Translations under genes and position numbers: made by a program
NCBI GenBank assembly: GCA_905215345.1
Contig: CAJMPR010000001.1
Span: 437,271 to 501,270, forward strand
Source of the DNA: an uncultured bacterium
Lineage (GTDB): Bacteria; Bacteroidota; Bacteroidia; Bacteroidales; Bacteroidaceae
DNA: 64,000 bases
Direction: 5' to 3'
The notes under the pieces: generated by a model
Database searches by the model: none
What the model was told of the DNA's origin: nothing
The model's input: the letters and a program-made list of their open reading frames with translations, nothing else
Shown: positions 53,056 to 61,769 of the stretch, in pieces
Layout: every line of letters begins with the position of its first letter
Numbering within the stretch: position 1 is the stretch's first letter

Positions 53056-54867
53056 ATGTTACAAACGCTTAAAACATACTTCGGTTATGATTGTTTCCGC
53101 CCGTTACAAGAAGAGATTATCCAACATGTTCTGGATGGAAAAGATGCGCTTGTATTAATGCCTACCGGTGGTGGAAAATCCATCTGCTACCAGTTACCGG
53201 CTCTGCTGTGCGAAGGTACAGCCGTAGTTGTTTCTCCCCTTATCTCGTTGATGAAAGATCAGGTGGAAACCCTGTGTGCTAACGGAATTTCTGCTGGTGC
53301 GCTCAACAGCAGTAACGATGAAACCGAAAATGCCGCATTACGCCGTGCCTGTATGGAAGGTAAGTTAAAATTACTATACATTTCACCGGAAAAGTTGATA
53401 ACCGAAGCCAATTATCTCCTTCGGGATATGCAAATCTCACTTTTCGCAATTGACGAAGCACACTGTATATCGCAATGGGGACACGATTTCCGCCGGGAAT
53501 ATGCGCAATTAGGTTTACTCCACCAACAATTTCCACATATACCCATCATCGCCCTGACTGCGACTGCGGACAAGATTACCCGCGAAGATATTATTAAACA
53601 ATTACAACTCGACCAGCCACGAATATTTATTTCCTCTTTCGACAGACCCAATTTAAGTCTGACAGTAAAACGAGGGTACCAACAAAAGGAAAAAACCAAG
53701 ACAATTCTTGACTTTATAGCCCGTCATCCCGGAGAAAGCGGTATCATTTATTGCATGAGTCGCAACAAAACGGAATCTGTTGCACAAATGCTGCAAAAAC
53801 AAGGTATTCGTACATCTATCTATCATGCCGGGTTGTCCCCTGCACGCAGGAACGAAGCACAAAATGATTTTATCAACGACCGTGTGCAAGTAGTATGTGC
53901 CACTATTGCTTTCGGCATGGGAATTGATAAAAGTAATGTACGCTGGGTTATTCATTACAATCTACCCAAAAGTATCGAGAGTTTTTATCAAGAGATAGGA
54001 CGTGCGGGGCGCGATGGTCTGCCCAGTGATACATTATTATTCTACTCGCTTGCCGACCTTATCCTTCTGACCAAATTTGCAACAGAGAGTGGACAACAAG
54101 ACATTAATTTAGAAAAATTACAACGTATGCAACAATATGCCGAAGCGGATATTTGCCGTCGTCGCATACTGTTAAGTTATTTCGGAGAAAATTCCAAGCA
54201 GGATTGCTGTAATTGCGACGTTTGTAAGAATCCGCCGGAACGTTTTGACGGAACTATCATCGTACAGAAAGCACTTAGTGCCATTGTCCGTACGGAACAG
54301 CAGGTCAGCACCGGCATACTAATTGATATTCTAAGAGGAAATCTTAATGCAGAGATTAACGACAAAGGATATCAGCATCTGAAAACATTCGGTGCGGGAC
54401 GTGAGGTTCCGGCTCGTGACTGGCAAGATTATTTATTACAGATGTTACAGCTTGGATACTTCGAAATTGCCTATAACGAGAATAATCACTTGAAGATTAC
54501 TTCTACAGGTAGTGATATACTTTTTGGCAGAGCTACCGCACAACTGGTTGTCATTCGCCGGGAAGAAACTGCCGACAATAAGGGGAAACGTAAACGAAAG
54601 ACGGCTACACCGATCAAAGAACTTCCGCTGGGACTTCCGGATGCAGAAAATGGAGACCTTTTCGAAGCTTTACGTGAACTCCGCAAACGCCTCGCCGATG
54701 AGGAAGCATTACCGGCATATATTGTTTTGTCTGATAAAGTACTCCATCTTCTCAGTACCTCTTGCCCTACTACTATGGAAGAATTCGGCAATATCAGTGG
54801 TATCGGAGATTATAAAAAGAAAAAATACGGCAAAGAGTTTATTAATCTGATCCGAAAATATGTCTGA
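53056..54867 (+). CDS. recQ: ATP-dependent DNA helicase RecQ
   Basis: A 603-residue superfamily 2 helicase. The N-terminal FGYDCFRPLQEEII, Walker A MPTGGGKSICYQLPAL, the DEAH box in IDEAHCISQWGHDFR, motif V/VI IAFGMGIDKSNVRWVIH and QEIGRAGRDG are present. The RecQ-Ct zinc cysteines (CCNCDVC) and a C-terminal HRDC domain follow. It works in recombination and fork repair. It converges with the TPR gene, with 1 nt between the two stops. Confidence 0.95.
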   Translation: MLQTLKTYFGYDCFRPLQEEIIQHVLDGKDALVLMPTGGGKSICYQLPALLCEGTAVVVSPLISLMKDQVETLCANGISAGALNSSNDETENAALRRACMEGKLKLLYISPEKLITEANYLLRDMQISLFAIDEAHCISQWGHDFRREYAQLGLLHQQFPHIPIIALTATADKITREDIIKQLQLDQPRIFISSFDRPNLSLTVKRGYQQKEKTKTILDFIARHPGESGIIYCMSRNKTESVAQMLQKQGIRTSIYHAGLSPARRNEAQNDFINDRVQVVCATIAFGMGIDKSNVRWVIHYNLPKSIESFYQEIGRAGRDGLPSDTLLFYSLADLILLTKFATESGQQDINLEKLQRMQQYAEADICRRRILLSYFGENSKQDCCNCDVCKNPPERFDGTIIVQKALSAIVRTEQQVSTGILIDILRGNLNAEINDKGYQHLKTFGAGREVPARDWQDYLLQMLQLGYFEIAYNENNHLKITSTGSDILFGRATAQLVVIRREETADNKGKRKRKTATPIKELPLGLPDAENGDLFEALRELRKRLADEEALPAYIVLSDKVLHLLSTSCPTTMEEFGNISGIGDYKKKKYGKEFINLIRKYV

Positions 54868-54868
54868 C

Positions 54869-55714
54869 TTACTTACATTGCTGCAACAAATCCCGCAAAT
54901 CAGCTTGGGGTATTCCAAGTGATATCGCTTTTTCAAAATCCCGTTTAGCCAGTTCTTTCTTTTTCTGGGCAAGATAAATCTCACCACGTATCAGATAGGC
55001 TTCTATCTGTGATTCATCCAAGTGAATCGCTTCCGCCAGATCTAACAGCGCCATATCCGTATGTTGCATATCCTTCTCCACCCCAGCACGAGCAACGTAC
55101 AACATAGCCCGTTGAAAATCAGATAACTGCGAATGTTCTCCTTTCGCAGCAAGCATATCATTTAGGATAACAAGTGCTTCTTCATATTTAGCTTCTTTCT
55201 GCTCTAATGTCGCCAAACCCAAACGAGCGTTATAATTAGCCGGATTTATCCGCAGCAAACGTTCATAATCAGTCTTCGCCATCTTATAGTCTCGCTGTTG
55301 CATATAAATATAAGCACGCATCAGCAATGCTTCTTCATTGTCTTTTTCCAGATCTAAAACCAGCGAATAATCCGCTTGTGCCAGATTATTCTTACCCAAC
55401 TCGAGATAAATAGCGGCACGATTTAACAATATAGGCACTGTTCTTGGTGCTATATTTAATGCAAAATTATAAGACTCCAAAGCCTGCTCATACTGATGTT
55501 GACGACGTTGTATCGTACCGAGGTTAGAGAAAAGAAGTGCATTATGAGGATTTGCTGGTTCCAGCTTCAATGCTTGCCGGATATACTCTTCCGCCTGCGA
55601 CAGACTGTCTTGTTCCGTACAAGCAATGGCTCGGTCACAAAACTTTTGATACGATTGTGCAAAAACAGGAACTAATGTACATGACAATAATAAAACAAAA
55701 ATAAATTTCTTCAT
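54869..55714 (-). CDS. Exported tetratricopeptide-repeat protein
   Basis: A 281-residue protein with a signal peptide (MKKFIFVLLLSCTLVPVFAQ) and six or seven TPR units of 34 residues, for example AEEYIRQALKLEPANPHNALLFSNLGTI and ALESYNFALNIAPRTVPILLNRAAIYLELGKNNLAQADYSLVL. It probably serves as a protein-binding scaffold in the periplasm. I chose the ATG at 55714, which begins the signal peptide. Partner unknown. Confidence 0.87.
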   Translation of the reverse strand: MKKFIFVLLLSCTLVPVFAQSYQKFCDRAIACTEQDSLSQAEEYIRQALKLEPANPHNALLFSNLGTIQRRQHQYEQALESYNFALNIAPRTVPILLNRAAIYLELGKNNLAQADYSLVLDLEKDNEEALLMRAYIYMQQRDYKMAKTDYERLLRINPANYNARLGLATLEQKEAKYEEALVILNDMLAAKGEHSQLSDFQRAMLYVARAGVEKDMQHTDMALLDLAEAIHLDESQIEAYLIRGEIYLAQKKKELAKRDFEKAISLGIPQADLRDLLQQCK

Positions 55715-55773
55715 AACCAAGGTATCTATTAATAAAATCACTACCGGAAAAAGACCATTTTATCCTATTTACC

Positions 55774-56724
55774 TTATTCCAAAGGATAGGTATCAAAAGC
55801 AAATAACTCTGTTGACAAATATCTTTCCCCCGTATCAGGTAATAACGCAACCACTTGCTTATTCTTAAACTCCGGACGCTGTGCCAACAAACGTGCTGCG
55901 TATACTGCCGCTCCGGAAGAAATTCCAGCCAGCAATCCTTCAGTAGAAGCTAATTCACGTCCGGCACGAATGGCTTCGTCATCAACAACAGGAATAACTT
56001 CATCAACTACGGATGAATCATAAATGGACGGTATAAAGTTCGCCCCTATTCCCTGTATACGATGCGGAGCCGCCTCTCCCCCTTGAAGCACCGGAGATGA
56101 TGCCGGCTCTACGGCCACGATATAAATGTTTGGATTATGTTTCTTCAAAGCGCGGGCTACTCCACATACCGTCCCTCCAGTACCGACTCCTGCAATAAAA
56201 ACATCTACTTTCCCATCCGTATCTGTCCAGATTTCTTCACCGGTAGTAAATTCATGTACCTTCGCATTGGCGGGATTTTCAAACTGTTGCAAAATTACGG
56301 CACCGGGTATCTTATTTCTCAGGTCTTTCGCTTTGGCAATAGAGCCTGCCATACCCGTCAAACCATCCGTCAAAACAATCTCTGCACCTAAAGCTTTCAG
56401 TAGATTACGACGTTCAATACTCATAGTCTCGGGCATAGTCAATATCAAGTGATAACCCTTTACAGTTGCCACCATTGCCAAGCCTACACCGGTATTACCA
56501 CTGGTAGGCTCTATTATAGTAGCACCGGGGGTCAGTACCCCACGCGCTTCGGCATCTTCAATCATTGCCAGTCCCACACGATCTTTAACACTGCCCGCCG
56601 GATTAAAAGACTCCAGTTTTGCAACTATATTCCGCTGTAATCCGTACTTCCCGCTATACTCCGCTAATTCCATCAATGGTGTATGACCGATAAGTTCTGT
56701 CAAGTTCTTTGCTATTTTTGCCAT
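55774..56724 (-). CDS. cysK: Cysteine synthase A (O-acetylserine sulfhydrylase)
   Basis: A 316-residue fold-type II PLP enzyme. The PLP lysine is in NPAGSVKDRVGLAMI, the substrate loop in EPTSGNTGVGLAM and the phosphate-binding GVGTGGTVCGVAR are all present. It makes cysteine from O-acetylserine and sulfide. I chose the second Met (MAKIAKNLTELIGHTP). A typical -7 box lies at 56778-56785. Confidence 0.95.
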   Translation of the reverse strand: MAKIAKNLTELIGHTPLMELAEYSGKYGLQRNIVAKLESFNPAGSVKDRVGLAMIEDAEARGVLTPGATIIEPTSGNTGVGLAMVATVKGYHLILTMPETMSIERRNLLKALGAEIVLTDGLTGMAGSIAKAKDLRNKIPGAVILQQFENPANAKVHEFTTGEEIWTDTDGKVDVFIAGVGTGGTVCGVARALKKHNPNIYIVAVEPASSPVLQGGEAAPHRIQGIGANFIPSIYDSSVVDEVIPVVDDEAIRAGRELASTEGLLAGISSGAAVYAARLLAQRPEFKNKQVVALLPDTGERYLSTELFAFDTYPLE

Positions 56725-56741
56725 AATCATTACTTATAAAA

Positions 56742-56777
56742 TAAGGCTGTATCAGAACTATTTCTGATACAGCCTTA
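56742..56777 (-). terminator. Terminator of the leu operon, next to the cysK promoter
   Basis: A perfect 15-bp stem TAAGGCTGTATCAGA (56742-56756) with TCTGATACAGCCTTA (56763-56777). On the minus strand TTTTAT follows. It lies 47 nt beyond leuB. Confidence 0.9.
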
Positions 56778-56785
56778 CAAAGGTA
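56778..56785 (-). promoter_or_regulatory. -7 box of cysK
   Basis: TACCTTTG on the minus strand, directly abutting the leu operon terminator. Transcription would start inside that hairpin, about 47 nt before the cysK ATG. Confidence 0.6.
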
Positions 56786-56823
56786 GAAAAAAAACGTTTG
56801 TACCTTTCTTTCCTTAATAAAGA

Positions 56824-57882
56824 TTAGTGTTTGATATAATCAACAATCCAAGCACCAACTTCCTTCGTTCCATATTTCGCACCGCTTTCTACCTGAATTT
56901 CCGGCGTACGGACATCGGCATCAAGGGAAGCGTCTACTGCCTTACGAATTAAAGCACCTTCTTCCTTCAGGTCGAAATATTCAAACAGCATGGCAACAGA
57001 AAGAATCTGAGCCAAAGGATTTGCGATATTCAGCCCTTTAGCTTGCGGCCATGAACCGTGAATAGGCTCGAACACCGGAGTGCTTTCACCCGTAGAAGCA
57101 GAAGGCAACAATCCCATCGAACCGCTGATAACAGAGCCTTCGTCAGTAAGAATATCCCCAAAAGTATTTTCTGTAACCATTACATCAAAGAACTTCGGTT
57201 CCTGAATCATCTTCATGGCAGCATTGTCTACAAACATATAATCAGTATTTACTTCAGGATATTGTGGAGCCATCTCCTGAGCAATCTGTCTCCACAAACG
57301 GGAAGAGGCAAGCACATTAGCCTTATCTACTACCGTAAGGTGTTTATTGCGCTTCATGGCATACTCAAAAGCGACTTTCAGGATACGTTCTATTTCGGGA
57401 CGGGTGTACATATTCGTATCATAGGCTTTATCATTATCCTGATACTTCTCGCCGAAATACATACCACCGGTCAGTTCGCGTATACAAAGAAAATCTGCGC
57501 CATCTACCAACTCGGCACGGAGAGGAGATTTATGAAGCAAGCATTTGAAAGTTTGTACCGGACGAATATTAGCAAACAATCCGAGTTTCTTACGCATAGC
57601 CAATAACCCTTGTTCCGGACGCACTTTAGCTGTAGGATCATTATCAAACTTCGGATCGCCTACGGCAGAGAATAATACCGCATCGGCATCCTTACAAACC
57701 TGATAGGTAGCCTCTGGAAAAGGGTCACCTACTTTATCAATGGCATCTGCCCCACAAATGGCGAATTCATAGTTTACTTTATGTCCGAATTTCTCGCAAA
57801 CGGCAGTCATTACGTCTACGCCTACTACTGAGATTTCCGGTCCGATGCCGTCACCGGCCAATACTGCAATTTTAAAGTCCAT
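56824..57882 (-). CDS. leuB: 3-isopropylmalate dehydrogenase
   Basis: A 352-residue NAD-dependent decarboxylating dehydrogenase of normal length. The start VLAGDGIGPEI, the substrate motif RELTGGMYFG, NTFGDILTDEGSVISGSMGLLPSAS (metal Asp) and EPIHGSWP are present. It performs the third step of leucine synthesis. Last gene of the leu operon. Confidence 0.97.
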   Translation of the reverse strand: MDFKIAVLAGDGIGPEISVVGVDVMTAVCEKFGHKVNYEFAICGADAIDKVGDPFPEATYQVCKDADAVLFSAVGDPKFDNDPTAKVRPEQGLLAMRKKLGLFANIRPVQTFKCLLHKSPLRAELVDGADFLCIRELTGGMYFGEKYQDNDKAYDTNMYTRPEIERILKVAFEYAMKRNKHLTVVDKANVLASSRLWRQIAQEMAPQYPEVNTDYMFVDNAAMKMIQEPKFFDVMVTENTFGDILTDEGSVISGSMGLLPSASTGESTPVFEPIHGSWPQAKGLNIANPLAQILSVAMLFEYFDLKEEGALIRKAVDASLDADVRTPEIQVESGAKYGTKEVGAWIVDYIKH

Positions 57883-57892
57883 TGTTACTGAT

Positions 57893-58084
57893 TTATTTTT
57901 TATTTTTATTCTTATTAATCCTATATATAAGACAATTACTGATACTTATCGGCAGTGAAAGAGCCAAACTATTCAAAATAAGTTCATTCAAGTCTTCCTT
58001 ATTATGCTTCAACACCCAATGCAATGCAAAAGTAAATGCAAAAGTACCCACCACAATCAATGCGTACTTTATCCAGTCTCTCAT
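57893..58084 (-). CDS. 63-residue two-span membrane protein inside the leu operon
   Basis: A small protein with two hydrophobic segments (about 6-26 ending LHWVL, and about 36-53) and a Lys/Asn-rich C-terminus (YRINKNKNKK). It overlaps the stop of the upstream synthase gene by 4 nt (ATGA) and ends 10 nt before leuB, so it is almost certainly translated with the operon. No family recognised. A role in branched-chain amino acid handling is only suggested by position. Confidence 0.75.
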   Translation of the reverse strand: MRDWIKYALIVVGTFAFTFALHWVLKHNKEDLNELILNSLALSLPISISNCLIYRINKNKNKK

Positions 58085-59631
58085 AATTCTTCCACATTAT
58101 ATTCATTTTCAATGATATTCAGCATTTTCATTGTAGCCTTAATGGCAGCCTCCGTCTGGTCGGCATCCAGCCCACGGGTACGAAACACCTTATCTTCAAA
58201 GCTCCATGTAATAACTGTCTGTACAAAAGCATCGGTACGTCCACCGGGAGGGATTGTCACCGCATAGTTCGTCAGCATCGGGAATTTACGTCCCAACGTT
58301 ACTTTATACACCTTGCGCAAAGCACGTACAAAAGCATCATACTGGCCGTCGCCACTGGAACTTTCTTCATATTCCTTGCCATTGATTTCAATTCGTAAGG
58401 AAGCCACAGGTTTTAGCCCCGAAGCCAAGTTGACAATATAACTTTTGAGATTCACCCGTTCGTTCATCACCCCATGCTTCAAAACATCGGAAACAATATA
58501 AGGCAAGTCTTCCTGGGTTACCAGTTCTTTCTTATCGCCCAATTCGATGATACGTTCGGTAACTTTCCGCATGGCATCTTCGTCCAATTCCAGTCCCAGG
58601 TCTTCAAGGTTCTTACGAATATTGGCTTTGCCACTGTTCTTACCCAATGCATACTCGCGTTTACGTCCAAAACGTTCGGGTAGCAAATCGTTACAGTAAA
58701 GGTTATTCTTGTTATCGCCATCAGCATGTACACCAGCTACCTGCGTAAACACGTTTTCACCTACAATCGGTTTATTGGCAGGGATAGCGATACCCGAGTA
58801 GGATTCTACCACCCGGCTCACCTCATTCAAACGGCTTTCATCAATATTAGTAATGGCGCTAAAGTGATCTTTCAGGATGGCTTGTACACTGGCAAGCGAT
58901 GCATTCCCCGCACGCTCTCCCAAGCCATTAATAGTGGTATGCAGCCCTTTACTACCACTGAGCACGGCCGCCAACACATTGCTCACAGCAAGGTCATAGT
59001 CATTGTGGGCATGGAAGTCAAAATGAGCGTTTGGATAGCGTTTCACCATTTTCCGCATAAACTCAATGACTTGCAACGGGTTCAATATTCCTAATGTATC
59101 AGGCAACATATAGCGTTTGATATTGGTCTGAACCAGTGAGTCCATCAACTGAAAAACGTACTCCGGAGAATTTTTCATACCGTTGCTCCAGTCTTCCAGA
59201 TAGACATTTACTTCCATGTCTTGTTCACTTGCATAGTCTACCACCGCCAGAATATCTTCAATATGTTCTTCGGGGTTCTTTTTCAACTGACAATTACAAT
59301 GCTTCAACGAACCTTTACACAGTAGATTGATGACACGGCAACCGGTGGCATGTATCCAGTCTACCGATGTATGTCCATCCACAAAACCAAGCACTTCCAC
59401 TCTTGGTAACATGTTACGACGAGCAGCCCAGTCACATATCATTTTCACTGCATCGAACTCCCCTTCAGATACCCGCGCAGAAGCGACTTCCACCCGGTCT
59501 ACTTTCAGTTCTTCCAGCAACAAACGGGCAATCATCAACTTCTCATGGGGCACAAAAGATACTCCGCTGGTCTGTTCACCATCGCGGAGTGTGGTGTCCA
59601 TGATTTCTATTTTCGGATGATTATGCTTCAT
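58081..59631 (-). CDS. Second 2-isopropylmalate/citramalate synthase-like enzyme
   Basis: A 516-residue member of the DRE-TIM metallolyase family. The signature IMDTTLRDGEQTSGVSF (10-26) and metal ligands HAHNDYDLAVSN and NGLGERAGNASL are intact. A C-terminal LeuA-type regulatory domain (about 375-500) is present. It is not a close copy of the LeuA encoded at 61770-63266. Condensation of acetyl-CoA with pyruvate (citramalate, isoleucine route) is a plausible role, but the substrate cannot be fixed. It overlaps leuD by 11 nt. Confidence 0.85.
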   Translation of the reverse strand: MKHNHPKIEIMDTTLRDGEQTSGVSFVPHEKLMIARLLLEELKVDRVEVASARVSEGEFDAVKMICDWAARRNMLPRVEVLGFVDGHTSVDWIHATGCRVINLLCKGSLKHCNCQLKKNPEEHIEDILAVVDYASEQDMEVNVYLEDWSNGMKNSPEYVFQLMDSLVQTNIKRYMLPDTLGILNPLQVIEFMRKMVKRYPNAHFDFHAHNDYDLAVSNVLAAVLSGSKGLHTTINGLGERAGNASLASVQAILKDHFSAITNIDESRLNEVSRVVESYSGIAIPANKPIVGENVFTQVAGVHADGDNKNNLYCNDLLPERFGRKREYALGKNSGKANIRKNLEDLGLELDEDAMRKVTERIIELGDKKELVTQEDLPYIVSDVLKHGVMNERVNLKSYIVNLASGLKPVASLRIEINGKEYEESSSGDGQYDAFVRALRKVYKVTLGRKFPMLTNYAVTIPPGGRTDAFVQTVITWSFEDKVFRTRGLDADQTEAAIKATMKMLNIIENEYNVEEL

Positions 59632-60214
59632 TTTTATTCTCCCAAGCTTCTATCTTATTTTTGTTCTCTACCAGAAAATCAATATCGTCCAAACCGTTCA
59701 TCAGACAATGTTTTTTATATGCATTGATTTCGAAATGCTCACTCTTACCCGTGGCTTTATTGGTAATAGTCTGTTCAGGCAAGTTCACTTCCACTTCTAT
59801 TTTAGGATTGGCAAGTATAGAGTCAAAGAGTTCTTTCAGAAATGGCTCACTGACTACCACCGGAAGAACGAAATTATTCAGCTCATTGTTCTTGTGAATA
59901 TCAGCGAAGAAGCTGCTGACCACCACCCGAAAGCCATAGTCGGCAATAGCCCACGCCGCATGTTCACGGCTACTTCCCGAACCGAAATTCTTTCCTGCTA
60001 CCAGAATTTGTCCTCCATAAGTAGGATCATTCAGCACGAAAGATTCTATTTTATTACCTTGTTTGTCATAACGCCAGTCACGGAACAGGTTTTCGCCAAA
60101 GCCATCTTTCGTAGTGGCTTTAAGAAAACGTGCAGGGATTATCTGGTCTGTATCTACGTTTTCTAATGGAAGAGGCACGCAAGTACTGGTGATAATATCG
60201 AATTTTTGTTTCAT
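59621..60214 (-). CDS. leuD: 3-isopropylmalate dehydratase small subunit
   Basis: A 197-residue LeuD of normal length. The family start KFDIITSTCVPLPLENVDTDQIIPARFL and the substrate motif GKNFGSGSSREHAAWAI are visible. It forms the isomerase with LeuC, encoded 70 nt upstream. Confidence 0.96.
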   Translation of the reverse strand: MKQKFDIITSTCVPLPLENVDTDQIIPARFLKATTKDGFGENLFRDWRYDKQGNKIESFVLNDPTYGGQILVAGKNFGSGSSREHAAWAIADYGFRVVVSSFFADIHKNNELNNFVLPVVVSEPFLKELFDSILANPKIEVEVNLPEQTITNKATGKSEHFEINAYKKHCLMNGLDDIDFLVENKNKIEAWENKNEA

Positions 60215-60284
60215 TATTTATATGTATTAAAATTAAGAATGATATGGTAAAACTACTCTTCTCTGCCTTAAAAGGAACGAAGAA

Positions 60285-61679
60285 TTAAATCAATTCTCTC
60301 GGGTCTGTAATCACTCCCGTCACAGCAGCAGCTGCAGCAACCAGCGGGCTGGCAAGCAACGTACGTGAGCCTGGTCCCTGGCGCCCTTCAAAATTACGAT
60401 TACTGGTAGAAACCGCATATTTACCACTGGGCACTTTATCATCGTTCATGGCCAGACAAGCCGAACATCCCGGTTGGCGAATAACAAATCCCGCATTTTC
60501 CAGTATCTTATCCAAACCTTCTTCACGGATTTGTGCATCCACCATCCATGACCCCGGAACCAGCCATGCCACCACTCCTTCTGCTTTCTTACGACCTTTT
60601 GCAATCGAAGCAAATGCACGGAAATCTTCAATGCGCCCATTTGTACAGGCTCCCAGGAATACATAGTCAATCTTCTTACCTAATAATGATTCACCCGGCT
60701 GGAATCCCATATAATTCATAGATTTCATAAAAGAGACTTTTGCAGCTTCACCCATGCCCTCAGTCGTAGGAATATGTTGTGTCACTCCCATGCCCATACC
60801 CGGATTAGTACCATAAGTAATCATCGGCTCAATATCTGCAGCATCAAAACGAACTTCTTTATCGAACACAGCATCATCGTTACTCTTCAATGTTTTCCAA
60901 TAAGCTAATGCTTCGTCCCATTTTTCACCGGTCGGAGCATATTCACGTCCCTGAATATAAGCAAAAGTCGTTTCATCCGGAGCAACCATACCACCACGTG
61001 CACCCATTTCTATACTTAGATTACACAGTGTCAAGCGCCCCTCCATTGTCAGATTGCGAACTGCTTCTCCGGCATACTCCACAAAATATCCCGTAGCACC
61101 ACTTGTTGTCATCTTAGACATCATATACAGCGCCATATCTTTCGCCGTTACTCCTTTACCCAGCTTACCGTCTACGGTAATGCGCATCGTCATCGGACGC
61201 GTCTGAAGGATACATTGCGAAGCCATTACCATCTCCACCTCGCTCGTACCGATACCGAAAGCCACCGCTCCCATTGCACCATGAGTAGAAGTATGCGAAT
61301 CACCACATACAATTGTCATACCCGGCAAAGTTAAAGCACGTTCCGGACCCACCACATGGATAATTCCATTTTTCTTGTCCATCATGCCGAAGTGTGCCAA
61401 ACCGAAATCATCGGCATTTTTAGCCAAAGTATCGACTTGTGTTTTCGAAATAGGATCTTCAATAGGTTTATCCTGATCGTGCGTCGGTGTATTATGGTCG
61501 GGCATGCAAAATATCTTTTCCGGACGGAAACATTTAATTCCGCGCGAACGCAATCCGGCAAAAGCCTGCGGACTCGTTACCTCATGACAATAAAGACGGT
61601 CTATATAAAGTTGTGTGGGCCCATCTTTCACCTTTTGTACCACGTGGGCATCCCAGATTTTATCAAATAATGTATTCAT
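60285..61679 (-). CDS. leuC: 3-isopropylmalate dehydratase large subunit
   Basis: A 464-residue aconitase-superfamily protein. The start NTLFDKIWDAHVV, DHNTPT, GDSHTSTHGAMGA and the 4Fe-4S cysteines (GACTNGR, then GCSACLAMNDD) are present. It isomerises 2- to 3-isopropylmalate together with LeuD. It lies 90 nt downstream of leuA. Confidence 0.97.
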   Translation of the reverse strand: MNTLFDKIWDAHVVQKVKDGPTQLYIDRLYCHEVTSPQAFAGLRSRGIKCFRPEKIFCMPDHNTPTHDQDKPIEDPISKTQVDTLAKNADDFGLAHFGMMDKKNGIIHVVGPERALTLPGMTIVCGDSHTSTHGAMGAVAFGIGTSEVEMVMASQCILQTRPMTMRITVDGKLGKGVTAKDMALYMMSKMTTSGATGYFVEYAGEAVRNLTMEGRLTLCNLSIEMGARGGMVAPDETTFAYIQGREYAPTGEKWDEALAYWKTLKSNDDAVFDKEVRFDAADIEPMITYGTNPGMGMGVTQHIPTTEGMGEAAKVSFMKSMNYMGFQPGESLLGKKIDYVFLGACTNGRIEDFRAFASIAKGRKKAEGVVAWLVPGSWMVDAQIREEGLDKILENAGFVIRQPGCSACLAMNDDKVPSGKYAVSTSNRNFEGRQGPGSRTLLASPLVAAAAAVTGVITDPRELI

Positions 61680-61769
61680 CAGATCGATTATTAGTTAATT
61701 ATTAATTATGAAATATAAGGTATAAATAAGATTATCATCCTATCACTTAATCCCTCTATCACATTTGCA

